Positions 36,672 through 46,008 are shown, counted from the first letter of the stretch. The stretch: DNA of 64,000 nt from Flagellimonas algicola (GCF_005937185.1 NZ_VCNI01000001.1:1050657-1114656), one strand, 5' to 3'. Notes: generated by a model from the letters alone, not told the origin. A program made the numbers and translations.

Positions 36672-39128
36672 TTATATGTGGTCCACATTGTAGACCAGTC
36701 TCACACTTTTATACTTAGAAATAGCATTAAAAGATTTTTCAATTCTTTTAATGCTATTTTTTATTTGGACCGCTGGGAGATTTCTAGGAATCTTCACCAA
36801 AATGTTTTTTAAATAGTCCCGTCGGATTCTTGCTACGGGAGGATACTCTGGACCCAGTACCTGTTGTCCCAATACATTTCGTAACGATTGTGCAAACCAT
36901 TCCGAGGCCTCGTTGAGCTTGTTGTAATCCTTGTCTTTCAAGGTTAGCTTAATAATGCGTACCAAAGGTGGATATTTAAACTGTTCCCGCTCATAATATT
37001 GTTCGGCAAACATTTTATCGTAATCATTGGTGGTCACCTGCTGCAAAATTTGGTGGTATGGATTGTAGGTCTGTATCAAAACCTTGCCCCTTTTTTGAGT
37101 CCTTCCTGCCCTACCCGCTACCTGGGTCAACAATTGAAAGCTTCGCTCATGGGCTCTATAGTCCGGGAAGTTCAACAAGGTGTCTGCATTCATAATACCC
37201 ACCAAGCTCACATTTCTGAAGTCCAATCCTTTGGTTACCATCTGCGTTCCTACCAGAATATCCATTTCCTGTTGCTCAAAAGCGGTGATAATTTTTTCAT
37301 AGGCATACTTCCCCCTAGTGGTATCCAAATCCATTCTACCAACCGAGGCTTCAGGAAATAACTCCTTCAGTTCTTGCTGGATTTGCTCCGTCCCCAATCC
37401 TTTTTTATCCAAGGTAGGACTCCCGCAAGCCAAACATGCTTGTTGCAAGGCCATGTGGTATCCACAGTAATGACAGCGAAGCTGGTTCCGGTGCTGATGG
37501 TAGGTCAAACTTACATCGCAATTGGGACACTGGGCCGCATGACCACATGTCGTGCATTCCACAATGGGAGCAAATCCTCTTCGATTCTGGAACAAGATTA
37601 CCTGCTCCCCTACTTCCAAAGCCTCCATTATGGCATTGAACAGGCTTTCTGAAAAATGGCCTTTCATCCGTTTTTTACGAGTAGCTTCCTTGATGTCCAC
37701 CAAATTGATATCCGGCATTAACACATTTCCATAGCGATAGGCAATGGACGCATAGCCGTACTTACCTTTTTTCGCATTGGCCATGCTTTCAATACTGGGG
37801 GTGGCAGACCCCAACAAGCAATGAGCCTTATGATAATTTGCCAGGACCATGGCAGCATCACGGGCTTGATATCTCGGCGCCGGATCAAATTGTTTGAACG
37901 AACTTTCATGTTCTTCGTCCACTACTACCAAACCCAAATTGGAATACGGCAAAAACAGGGACGAGCGTGCACCTATTACTATTTGGGCCTTCTCTGCATT
38001 CTTCAGTACATTGTTCCATACCTCTACCCTTTCGTGGATGCTATATTTGGAATGATATACCGAAACCTTGGATCCAAAATAATGTCGTAGTCTATTTATG
38101 AGCTGGGATGTCAGTGCTATTTCCGGAAGTAAATACAAAACCTGTTTTCCTTGATTCAAGGCATCTTGAATCAATTTGAAATAGACCTCGGTTTTTCCTG
38201 CTGATGTAACCCCGTGCAACAATACGGGTTTGCTTCCCGAAAAACCTGATTTAATGGCTTCGAGGGCTTCTTGTTGATACGGATTTAGTGTGATAGCATC
38301 CACCGAGGAAGATTCCTGCTCCTGCTGCACCCGATCGGTTCGGATATGGAATTCTTCCAGTATGGATTTATCAATCAAGGCTTTGATCACCGCTTTGGAG
38401 GTTCCGCTCTCCCGTTCCAAATCGGTAACTTTAATGGGTTTTTTGTTCACCGCCTGCAATTGGAACAGTGAAAGCACCACCTGACTTTGTTTGGGAGCCC
38501 TGGTCAATTCCTGAAGTAATTGCTCCAGCTTATCCTCCGCCTGGTATTCCTGGCCCAACTTCACATAACGGACAAGCTTGGGTCTGTACTGTTCATATAG
38601 CTCTTCCTTTTGCAGCACAACTCCTTTTTGCACCAACCTATTGACGAGGGGCAGTACGTTCTTTTTATCTACGATTCCACTTACCTCCCCAATTTTTAAA
38701 GCCGATTGATGCTGCAGGGCCTCAAAAATGAGAAATTCATCATCCTCCAGCCCCATTTCGTCCACTTCCGCATTCTTGTTGGGCAAAATCAGGGTTTCAC
38801 TTTCCAACAAGAAAGCACTGGGCAAGGCACTTCGTAATACTTCACCAAAGGTACACATGTAGTACTTTGCAATCCATTCCCAATGCTGAAGTTGGGAGTT
38901 GTTTACCAAGGGTACGTCATCCAAAATCTGATAAATTTCCTTGGCTTCATAGGCCTGGGGTTGGTCTTGATGGGTGTTATATGCCAGCGCAGTGTAAATT
39001 TTGGATTTACCGAAGGGTACCGCTACCCGCATTCCAGGTTTCAGGAAAGTTGCCTCTTCTGGAGTGATTTTGTAGGTGAAAAGTCTTTCCAAAGGAATTG
39101 GAAGCACAACATCCAAAAAATACTGCAT
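36672..39128 (-). CDS. priA: Replication restart helicase PriA
   Basis: PriA reloads the replisome at stalled forks. The 818-residue protein has the N-terminal fork-binding domain, superfamily-2 helicase Walker A GVTSAGKT (306-313) and DEEH box (404-407), and a zinc-binding insert with eight cysteines (525, 528, 534, 537, 552, 555, 565, 568) in the C-terminal helicase half. It is the third and last but one in a leftward string (nadC, YihY, DUF2147, priA); DUF2147 ends 4 bases upstream, so cotranscription is likely. Confidence 0.97.
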   Translation of the reverse strand: MQYFLDVVLPIPLERLFTYKITPEEATFLKPGMRVAVPFGKSKIYTALAYNTHQDQPQAYEAKEIYQILDDVPLVNNSQLQHWEWIAKYYMCTFGEVLRSALPSAFLLESETLILPNKNAEVDEMGLEDDEFLIFEALQHQSALKIGEVSGIVDKKNVLPLVNRLVQKGVVLQKEELYEQYRPKLVRYVKLGQEYQAEDKLEQLLQELTRAPKQSQVVLSLFQLQAVNKKPIKVTDLERESGTSKAVIKALIDKSILEEFHIRTDRVQQEQESSSVDAITLNPYQQEALEAIKSGFSGSKPVLLHGVTSAGKTEVYFKLIQDALNQGKQVLYLLPEIALTSQLINRLRHYFGSKVSVYHSKYSIHERVEVWNNVLKNAEKAQIVIGARSSLFLPYSNLGLVVVDEEHESSFKQFDPAPRYQARDAAMVLANYHKAHCLLGSATPSIESMANAKKGKYGYASIAYRYGNVLMPDINLVDIKEATRKKRMKGHFSESLFNAIMEALEVGEQVILFQNRRGFAPIVECTTCGHAAQCPNCDVSLTYHQHRNQLRCHYCGYHMALQQACLACGSPTLDKKGLGTEQIQQELKELFPEASVGRMDLDTTRGKYAYEKIITAFEQQEMDILVGTQMVTKGLDFRNVSLVGIMNADTLLNFPDYRAHERSFQLLTQVAGRAGRTQKRGKVLIQTYNPYHQILQQVTTNDYDKMFAEQYYEREQFKYPPLVRIIKLTLKDKDYNKLNEASEWFAQSLRNVLGQQVLGPEYPPVARIRRDYLKNILVKIPRNLPAVQIKNSIKRIEKSFNAISKYKSVRLVYNVDHI

Positions 39129-39132
39129 ACCT

Positions 39133-39582
39133 CTATTCTTCCGTTACTCGATGCCAGGTTTGGGTTCTGTACAGGAATGCCAAATAACCGCGTACCTTTA
39201 ATTTGTTCGCATCTTCTGGGTCTAACCAAACTTTTCCTCTAAAGGTCATTGCTTGTTCTGGATCAAAGAGTCTGCTGCCTTTATATTCGCCTTTACTGTT
39301 CTTTTTGAAGTCGTCCATGATTTTCATCCCGTTAATGGGTTTGTTTTTGAGCTCTCCCTTGCATTTTATACAAAGTGCATTTTCTTTTCCTTCCTCCACA
39401 ACTTTAAGAACCTTTGCCTGCAACAGGCCATTTTCTTCATATACCTCAACTATAGCTTTGGTTATTCCATTGCGGTCATCTACAGTTTTCCACTTACCGA
39501 ATACCGACTGCGACCATGAAATCTGGCATATCAGCAAGAAAATAATTAGTAGGTATTTATTGATTTTCCAGCTTTTTTTCAT
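39133..39582 (-). CDS. DUF2147 family exported protein
   Basis: The 149-residue protein has a signal peptide (about 1-25, ending ISWSQS) and the DUF2147 body: GKWKTVDDRNGITKAIVEVY, a CIKC pair, and GSRLFDPEQAMTFRGKVWLD. It is probably periplasmic; function unknown. Its start lies inside the end of the YihY gene (26-base overlap), so translation is probably coupled. Confidence 0.87.
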   Translation of the reverse strand: MKKSWKINKYLLIIFLLICQISWSQSVFGKWKTVDDRNGITKAIVEVYEENGLLQAKVLKVVEEGKENALCIKCKGELKNKPINGMKIMDDFKKNSKGEYKGSRLFDPEQAMTFRGKVWLDPEDANKLKVRGYLAFLYRTQTWHRVTEE

Positions 39583-40537
39583 GTTTCTTTTTTAAGGAAT
39601 TCAAGGTGGCATTGAGTTCAAATCCCAATAGCAGGATATTCGAGTTCAACCAAATAAAAACCATTAATATTAAGAGACCTCCCAACGCTCCATACAACTC
39701 GTTATATCGGGCAAATTTTTCCACATAAACCCCAAATAAATAGGATGTAAGCACAAACAATAAAGTGGTCATCAACGCGCCAGCAGAAAAAAAACGGGCC
39801 TTTCTTCCTTCCGCAGTACCAAAATAATAGAGAATTGCCGTGGTTAGATAGGACAAAATCATAAAAAAGAGGATTTTGGAGATTTGAATGCCAATGGTAT
39901 CACCCTTCTCCACATCATAACCCAATGTTTTACCCAAATATTCACTAGTGTACTCTACAATATAGAACTCAAAATAAACAAAAGCCACGGCTCCTACAAT
40001 CAGAAGTATGGACAGAATAAGCCCTACCATTAGCGCATAGGCATATTGGCGAAAAAAGTTTCGGGTCAGTTCCACGTGATAGGAGTTCTCAAAACCGCCA
40101 AAGATGGAATTGACCCCATTGGCCACCAAAAAAATGGACAATAGAAATGCGGAAGAGAGTAAACCTCCCCTTTTCTGATCTTTGATCTGCTGATAGATGT
40201 CGCCAAAATAATCACTAGTGGCAGAAGGTAAAAAGGACTCCAAAAATATGAGAAATTGTGCATCAAAATTTTCGTTTCCCACACTAGCGTATGGAATAAT
40301 AAAGGGCAACAAGGTCACCATAAAAATCAGCAACGGGAAAAGCGCCATAAAAAGGCTAAAAGCAATGGAACTAGCTCTGGCCGACAGTGTCCCCTTTACA
40401 ATTCCCAGGAGGTACATTTCCGTTAAATCATAAAAAGACAAACCCTCGAACGCCCTAAGTTTAATACTTTTGAGCAATCTCACCAACCAGTTTACCACTG
40501 GAATCTTCTCTAACCGTTCTTCTATAGCCAATGACAT
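39557..40537 (-). CDS. YihY/BrkB family inner-membrane protein
   Basis: From the ATG giving MSLAIEERLEKIPVVNWLV the protein has 326 residues and about six transmembrane helices, matching YihY/virulence factor BrkB (once misnamed RNase BN). The signature is around ARASSIAFSLFMALFPLLIFM and the C-terminal GALGGLLILMVFIWLNSNILLLG. Function unsettled; transport has been suggested for the family. Its start overlaps the nadC stop by one base (TAATG), clear translational coupling. An in-frame upstream ATG inside nadC is rejected. Confidence 0.9.
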   Translation of the reverse strand: MSLAIEERLEKIPVVNWLVRLLKSIKLRAFEGLSFYDLTEMYLLGIVKGTLSARASSIAFSLFMALFPLLIFMVTLLPFIIPYASVGNENFDAQFLIFLESFLPSATSDYFGDIYQQIKDQKRGGLLSSAFLLSIFLVANGVNSIFGGFENSYHVELTRNFFRQYAYALMVGLILSILLIVGAVAFVYFEFYIVEYTSEYLGKTLGYDVEKGDTIGIQISKILFFMILSYLTTAILYYFGTAEGRKARFFSAGALMTTLLFVLTSYLFGVYVEKFARYNELYGALGGLLILMVFIWLNSNILLLGFELNATLNSLKKKHEKKLENQ

Positions 40538-41394
40538 TAAACTGCTTTTAAACTCAAATCCAAATTGTGTACGGAATGGGTCAAGGCCCCTGAGGATATA
40601 AAATCTACCCCGCATTCCGCATATTTACGAATGGTTTCCTCGTTGATTCCACCGGAGGATTCTGTCAGACATTGATCTCCAATCATAGCAACCGCTTTTC
40701 GGGTATCTGCATAATCAAAGTTGTCCAATAGTATTCTATACACTCCATTGGATTGCAAAATTTCTTCCACTTCCCCAAGGTTTCTAGCCTCTACTATTAT
40801 TTTTAGATCTTGTTGCGATTCCTTTAAATATTGCTGTGTTTTTTTGATGGCTTTTGAAATTCCGCCGGCAAAATCAATATGGTTATCCTTAAGCATGATC
40901 ATGTCATACAGCGCAAACCTATGGTTCTCACCTCCCCCAATTTTCACGGCCCATTTTTCCAATGCCCGGATTCCTGGAGTGGTTTTTCGGGTATCCAATA
41001 TTTTAGTCTGCGTTCCTTCCAGTAATGTTACAAAAAACCGCGTTTTTGTGGCTATAGCGCTCATTCGCTGCATAGCATTTAGCACTAAACGCTCCGCCTT
41101 TAAGATGCTTTGTGAACTTCCCGAAACATAGAAAGCGATGTCTCCGTATTTTACCGGTATCCCATCTGGAATCATAACTTCCATTTTCATACCGGGGTCT
41201 ACGTATTGAAATACCTGTTTGGCAAATTCCACCCCGGCCAAAATACCCTCATCCTTCACCAAAAGCTTGGCTTTACCCTGTGCCGAAACTGGAATACAAG
41301 CCAATGAACTATGGTCGCCATCTCCCACATCTTCCCTGATAGCATTGGCAATAATTAAAGCAACTTCCTTTTCAAATTGATCTTGGGTAATCAT
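40537..41394 (-). CDS. nadC: Nicotinate-nucleotide diphosphorylase (carboxylating)
   Basis: NadC (quinolinate phosphoribosyltransferase) makes nicotinate mononucleotide from quinolinate and PRPP in NAD synthesis. The 285-residue protein has the family's NAMQRMSAIATKTR, ILDTRKTTPGIRALEKWAV and GGGENHRFALYDMIMLKDNH active-site segments. It heads a leftward operon (nadC, YihY, DUF2147, priA). nadA and nadB are not in this window. Confidence 0.96.
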   Translation of the reverse strand: MITQDQFEKEVALIIANAIREDVGDGDHSSLACIPVSAQGKAKLLVKDEGILAGVEFAKQVFQYVDPGMKMEVMIPDGIPVKYGDIAFYVSGSSQSILKAERLVLNAMQRMSAIATKTRFFVTLLEGTQTKILDTRKTTPGIRALEKWAVKIGGGENHRFALYDMIMLKDNHIDFAGGISKAIKKTQQYLKESQQDLKIIVEARNLGEVEEILQSNGVYRILLDNFDYADTRKAVAMIGDQCLTESSGGINEETIRKYAECGVDFISSGALTHSVHNLDLSLKAV

Positions 41395-41649
41395 GTATAT
41401 GGGGTTTCAACGAAAATAGTAAAAACATTACTCACAATTCTTTTTAAAAAATGGAATTCCTGTAGTGCACTTGGTCTGGTTTGTGGGTCAATGGTTTAGG
41501 GGGTTCCTAAGCATCAATCATGCTGGATTAGCTTATTTACGTAATTCATCGAATATTTTCGCATTTGGTAAGTATTACAGTAAGCTTTTAAATGGTGAAA
41601 ATGGATTATTTCTAACTTTATTAGGATGTCTAATCAAACCTAAACCAAG

Positions 41650-42489
41650 ATGGATATAGTCAATGATGTTGTAGCAAAAAGCAGTTCGGTTGAAGAAGTA
41701 AGTTCTATCAATGCTCTGGAATTCAGGAAGAATTACTTCACTAAGAAAAGACCGGTTCTTTTAAAAGGTTTTGCCAAAGACTGGGGAGCCAAAAAAAAAT
41801 GGGATCTTGATTTTCTCATGAATTTGGAAGGTGATAACCAAGTACTTCTTTTGGCTGCAAATTTTATTCAAGACGACAATCGATATAGACAAGGATCTTT
41901 TAAGGATTATCTACAAGCTTTAAAAAGCGCGGAAAACAACAAGGAGGTAATGAAGGATTATTTGACCACCGTAGATATCTTTAAATTTTTTCCCCATCTC
42001 ACTGAGGACATAGATTTTTCACTGTTTGAAAAAAATACCGTTTCAAATTATGTTACGGGTTGGATAGGACCCAAAGGAACCATATCAGGGTTTCATTTTG
42101 ATACCGCCAATAATATGTATGCCCAAATCATGGGTAAAAAAATGTTCATTATTTGCCCTCCCAAATTTAATAGGAACATGTACCCAAGTAGCAAGCATAT
42201 TGCAGATGCAGTGGCAAGTCAGATAGACCTCAATAACTTTGACCCGAAGAAATTTCCGAAATTTGAAGATGCAGCACTTCAAGTTGCCATCCTGGAGCCA
42301 GGGGATGTCCTATTTGTTCCGCAAAAGTGGTGGCATTATGTGAAATCTCTTGATACCTCTATAAGTATCAGTAATTTTGGATATACAAAAAGCGAAAAGT
42401 ATACACTACTGCTAAAAGAACGTATTAAACACTCCTTACATAAAAGAGGTTATTACAAACCTAAAAATTGCTTTTGCTGCGAAGCTTAG
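41650..42489 (+). CDS. Cupin-like (JmjC/FIH-type) 2-oxoglutarate oxygenase-like protein
   Basis: The 279-residue protein matches the Cupin_8/JmjC-like fold: a PVLLKGFAKDWGAKKKW start region, an Fe-binding H149-x-D151 in SGFHFDTANNMY and the distal H229 in PQKWWHYVKSL. Relatives such as FIH hydroxylate side chains on proteins; in bacteria, substrates include ribosomal proteins or peptides. The C-terminus ends NCFCCEA with three cysteines in four residues, which could bind a metal. It is upstream of rlmH, separated by 130 bases, and faces nadC. Activity is inferred. Confidence 0.85.
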   Translation: MDIVNDVVAKSSSVEEVSSINALEFRKNYFTKKRPVLLKGFAKDWGAKKKWDLDFLMNLEGDNQVLLLAANFIQDDNRYRQGSFKDYLQALKSAENNKEVMKDYLTTVDIFKFFPHLTEDIDFSLFEKNTVSNYVTGWIGPKGTISGFHFDTANNMYAQIMGKKMFIICPPKFNRNMYPSSKHIADAVASQIDLNNFDPKKFPKFEDAALQVAILEPGDVLFVPQKWWHYVKSLDTSISISNFGYTKSEKYTLLLKERIKHSLHKRGYYKPKNCFCCEA

Positions 42490-42583
42490 GGAGAAACAAT
42501 AGATTCCACAAAAACAAAATCCGCTCTTTTAAATGGATTGAATCAAGGTTTTGATCAAGGATTTTAATAACATCCAAGATCTA

Positions 42584-42616
42584 TTGTCATGGTTTGTCCC
42601 TAAAAAATTAATTTTG
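42584..42616 (+). promoter_or_regulatory. Promoter candidate of rlmH
   Basis: TTG (42584-42586), 22 bases, TAATTTTG (42609-42616); the ATG follows only 3 bases after the -7 box, which would make the transcript leaderless or nearly so. The spacing is longer than usual. Confidence 0.35.
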
Positions 42617-42619
42617 GGC

Positions 42620-43093
42620 ATGCAAATCACCTTAATCGCCATTGGCAAGACGGATAGTAGAGAGCTTTCCCAGCTTATCAACAACTATGAGAAGCGCTTG
42701 GGACATTACATCAAATTTCGGTTTAAAATACTTCCGGATGTAAAGAATACTAAAAATCTTTCCGAGTCTCAGCAAAAAGAAAAGGAAGGGGAATTGCTTT
42801 TATCCCAAATCCATGCTTCAGACCATCTTGTTCTATTGGATGAAAATGGTAAGCACCATAGCTCCATGGAATTTTCCAAATTCCTTCAAAAGAAGATGAA
42901 CAGCGGCCTTAAGAATTTGGTTCTTACTATTGGAGGACCTTACGGTTTTAGTGATGCCGTATATGCGCGAAGCCAAGAAAAACTTAGCTTGTCCAAAATG
43001 ACCTTTTCGCATCAAATGGTACGCTTGTTTTTGGTGGAACAACTCTATAGAGGTTTCACTATTTTGCGTAATGAGCCTTATCATCACCAATAA
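42620..43093 (+). CDS. rlmH: 23S rRNA (pseudouridine(1915)-N3)-methyltransferase RlmH
   Basis: RlmH is a SPOUT methyltransferase that modifies pseudouridine 1915 in helix 69 of 23S rRNA on the assembled ribosome. The ATG at 42620 (MQITLIAIGKTDSRELS) gives 157 residues, the family's normal length; an in-frame TTG at 42551 would add 23 non-conserved residues. Motifs: TIGGPYGFSDAVYARS (SAM knot), KLSLSKMTFSHQMVRLFLVEQLYRGFTI and the NEPYHHQ end. Its last 35 bases are overlapped by the convergent PilJ-like gene. Confidence 0.95.
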   Translation: MQITLIAIGKTDSRELSQLINNYEKRLGHYIKFRFKILPDVKNTKNLSESQQKEKEGELLLSQIHASDHLVLLDENGKHHSSMEFSKFLQKKMNSGLKNLVLTIGGPYGFSDAVYARSQEKLSLSKMTFSHQMVRLFLVEQLYRGFTILRNEPYHHQ

Positions 43094-43988
43094 GTTCTTT
43101 TTCGGAGGACATCAAATTGTACTTTTCCAGAAAATCCTCTACTTTCTTAATGATAATATGGTGTGGTTTGGCCTCCTGTGTTGTCTCTTCCAAGGATTTT
43201 AGCATGCGTTGCGACACTTTCTTTAACTCATCCAGCTCCTCACCGATAAAACCATAAATCTCCTTCTGTCTGATTGGATCCTTCTCAACTTCCAAGACAT
43301 ATTGAAGGTCTGAGATGTTTTTCATGTGGGAATTGAACACCTGGGATTGGTGCCAAGCAATCTCTGATAGTTTCTTTTTTTGGTCCATTATGCGACTAAT
43401 AATGGGGTTAACAATAAAGAAAATCTCGAAGAAAATAATGACTATGGAAAAAATGGCCAGCTCCAATTCTATGATCATCATGGTCTTGATATCCTTTTCG
43501 GCCTTAGTTTGAAACAGGGTCACAATACCGTCCATAATTCCGGAAAATCGATCCACCCGATAGCGGACATCATTAAAGGAAACTTCTTTGAAGTTTTTAA
43601 AGTTTTTGAGCTTATGGTAAATCCACTCCATGTGTGGCTCCAACCGGTTGAATTGGGTCTGTATTTCCTCATCATCCAGCGGCTCAATATTTAAGGTTGG
43701 ATTGCCGTTTTGCAAAAACCCGTTCATTTGATATAACTTGGTAAGGGCCAGTTTCATCTCGGCATAATCACAATTGTGATACCTACAAGAATACAATTCG
43801 TTAAGTAATTTTTGACTCAGCATCCGCTGTCTACCCGCAAGGTTTACGATGAGGGCAGTGGATCGCTGCCTGCTCAAAGTGTATTGGGTCATGGACTGAA
43901 TAACAATCGTAAGGAATACAATGGAGATAACCAACAAGTAGTAGGCTCTAAAGCCTTTTTTGAATATTTCGAACTTTCCTATCCTCAT
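43059..43988 (-). CDS. PilJ-type sensor domain protein without output domain
   Basis: The 309-residue protein has a transmembrane helix (about 15-35), a periplasmic PilJ/type-IV-pilus-chemotaxis N-terminal domain (about 38-165, with the diagnostic VNLAGRQRMLSQKL near 48-61), a second helix (about 177-198) and a cytoplasmic coiled-coil tail. There is no HAMP, methyl-accepting or kinase domain, so it is only the input half of a sensor or a stand-alone signalling partner. The CxxxxC pair in ELYSCRYHNCDYAE (about residues 67 and 72) could form a disulfide. Its end overlaps rlmH by 35 bases. Confidence 0.78.
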   Translation of the reverse strand: MRIGKFEIFKKGFRAYYLLVISIVFLTIVIQSMTQYTLSRQRSTALIVNLAGRQRMLSQKLLNELYSCRYHNCDYAEMKLALTKLYQMNGFLQNGNPTLNIEPLDDEEIQTQFNRLEPHMEWIYHKLKNFKNFKEVSFNDVRYRVDRFSGIMDGIVTLFQTKAEKDIKTMMIIELELAIFSIVIIFFEIFFIVNPIISRIMDQKKKLSEIAWHQSQVFNSHMKNISDLQYVLEVEKDPIRQKEIYGFIGEELDELKKVSQRMLKSLEETTQEAKPHHIIIKKVEDFLEKYNLMSSEKELIGDDKAHYAK

Positions 43989-44115
43989 TTAGGTAAAATT
44001 ACCGTAAGTATTTACCCACAATTTAGATGGAAAAATAAGGACGCGAAGAAAAATGTTGTGAAACGGGATTTAAAGCATGTGAAATCCCCTATTCAGGAAA
44101 AGTAAAACTGTTTGA

Positions 44116-46008
44116 CTAATAAAGAACCCTAAACTTGATCGTGTTTTCCACGTTCTTCAAGGCCTTAACCACTTCTTTGTTGTACTCCTTATCCAAATCA
44201 GTAATTACATACCCCACTTTGTCGTCTGTGGACAGGTATTGCCCTGTAATATTCATCTCATATTGGGCCAGAACTTTACTGATTTTCGCCATAATTCCAG
44301 GAACATTTTTGTGAATATGAAGGAAGCGGTGGGCATTGGTTTGTTTGGGCAATCTGATGTTTGGGAAGTTTACCGCGTCAACGGTATTACCAGAGTTGAT
44401 ATAATCCATGATCTTGTTAGGCACAAAATCCGCAATATCCCGTTGCGCCTCCTCGGTACTTCCACCAATATGGGGCGTAAGGATCACATTGGGCAATCCT
44501 TGCAAGGCTGTTTCAAACTTGCCATTGCTTCTTGGCTCCGACGGATACACATCCACCGCTGCACCACCCAATTTGCCAGTTTTAAGGGCAGCTGCAAGCG
44601 CTTCAATATCCACCACAAAACCTCTGGAAAGGTTAATAAGGATAGCCCCATCACGCATTTGGTTGAGTTCTCGTTCTCCAATAAAGTTTTTGTTTGCTTT
44701 GTTGTCATCCACGTGCAGGGTAACCACGTCAGAGACCCCAAGTAAATCTTCAAGGGTACTGCATTTAATGGCATTCCCTAATGCCAATCTATCCGCAACA
44801 TCATAATAGTAAACCCGCATCCCCATGGCTTCAGCCAATACGGACAATTGCTTTCCAATATTCCCGTAACCAACTATCCCAAGGTTTTTACCACGTACCT
44901 CCCTAGAGTTGATGGCGGTTTTATTCCATTCCCCTTTATGGATTTCGGTGCTGCGGGTAAAAATATTCCGTTTGAGCATTACAATCTGACCTATGGCCAA
45001 TTCAACCACAGACCGGGTATTGCTATAGGGCGCGTTGAAAACCACTACCCCTTTCTGTTTGGCATGTTTCAAGTCAATTTGGGTGGTTCCAATGCAGAAT
45101 GCCCCCACCACCAATAGCTTATTGGCGGCATCCAACACCTTTTGGGTAACCTGTGTTTTGGAACGAATTCCCAATACGTGGACCCCTTTGATTCGTTCAA
45201 TCAGCTCGTCTTCCGTTAAGCTGTGCTTTACCAGTTCTACGGAAAAACCGTCTTCCGAAAGGTTCTCAAAGGCATCAGGATGGACATTTTCCAACAGCAG
45301 AATCTTAATTCTGTTTTTGGGATAGGATATGTTTCGCGGTAAATCGTTCACAAACAGGAATTCATCTAGGTTGGGAGCAACATGATCGGCATTGCTGGCC
45401 GCTTTCTCACGATGCACATTTTCGGTATAGGCAAAAAACTTATCGGCAATTCCAGCTTCACGCATGACATAATCGCTGTAACCATCGCCAATGACCTGCA
45501 CCTCTCCTTCCAAGTCCAAATTTTTTAGGCATTCTATCTTTCCATTGTGCGAGGCCAATACATTTTCCTCATCAAATCCGACAATATGTCCTTCTGCATC
45601 AAAGGTAAAGGTATTCGCGTATACACGTTCCGAAGGAATATTATATTCCTCAACAATGGGATCAATAAATTCCTTGAATCCGCAGGAAATCACATAAATA
45701 TCGTCCGAGTATTTTTCAAAGAAATCTTTATTGGATGCAATGGATTTTGAAATTTTCTGGCGAAGCTCCTCTACCAAACCATCCAAATCATTTTTGTGGG
45801 CATTCAATAACTTAATACGTCGCTCCAAGGATTCCGTAAAGGAGATATCCCCGTCTATTCCCAAATTGGTGATATCCTGGATTTCCTTAATAATCTCATC
45901 TCTGTTCGACTTGCCTTGCAGCGTCATTTCGGCCAAAACATCCAAAGCTTCTACCCTGGTCAAGGTGCTGTCAAAATCAAAAACATACTTGCGTCCCACT
46001 TCTACCAT
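44116..46008 (-). CDS. serA: Fused phosphoserine phosphatase / D-3-phosphoglycerate dehydrogenase
   Basis: The 630-residue protein joins two serine-synthesis enzymes. Residues 1-215 are a HAD phosphatase: FDFDSTLT with D11 and D13 (numbered from the chosen ATG), the motif-II Ser in YVISCGFKEF and VIGDGYSD, most like SerB. Residues about 235-530 are phosphoglycerate dehydrogenase: NAD site VGYGNIGKQ, catalytic Arg in NLSRGFVVD and His in TPHIGGSTEEAQ. The last 70 are an ACT domain, the serine-feedback site of SerA. An upstream TTG is rejected in favour of the ATG at 46008. SerC, the middle step, is not nearby. Substrate channelling is speculative. Confidence 0.9.
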   Translation of the reverse strand: MVEVGRKYVFDFDSTLTRVEALDVLAEMTLQGKSNRDEIIKEIQDITNLGIDGDISFTESLERRIKLLNAHKNDLDGLVEELRQKISKSIASNKDFFEKYSDDIYVISCGFKEFIDPIVEEYNIPSERVYANTFTFDAEGHIVGFDEENVLASHNGKIECLKNLDLEGEVQVIGDGYSDYVMREAGIADKFFAYTENVHREKAASNADHVAPNLDEFLFVNDLPRNISYPKNRIKILLLENVHPDAFENLSEDGFSVELVKHSLTEDELIERIKGVHVLGIRSKTQVTQKVLDAANKLLVVGAFCIGTTQIDLKHAKQKGVVVFNAPYSNTRSVVELAIGQIVMLKRNIFTRSTEIHKGEWNKTAINSREVRGKNLGIVGYGNIGKQLSVLAEAMGMRVYYYDVADRLALGNAIKCSTLEDLLGVSDVVTLHVDDNKANKNFIGERELNQMRDGAILINLSRGFVVDIEALAAALKTGKLGGAAVDVYPSEPRSNGKFETALQGLPNVILTPHIGGSTEEAQRDIADFVPNKIMDYINSGNTVDAVNFPNIRLPKQTNAHRFLHIHKNVPGIMAKISKVLAQYEMNITGQYLSTDDKVGYVITDLDKEYNKEVVKALKNVENTIKFRVLY

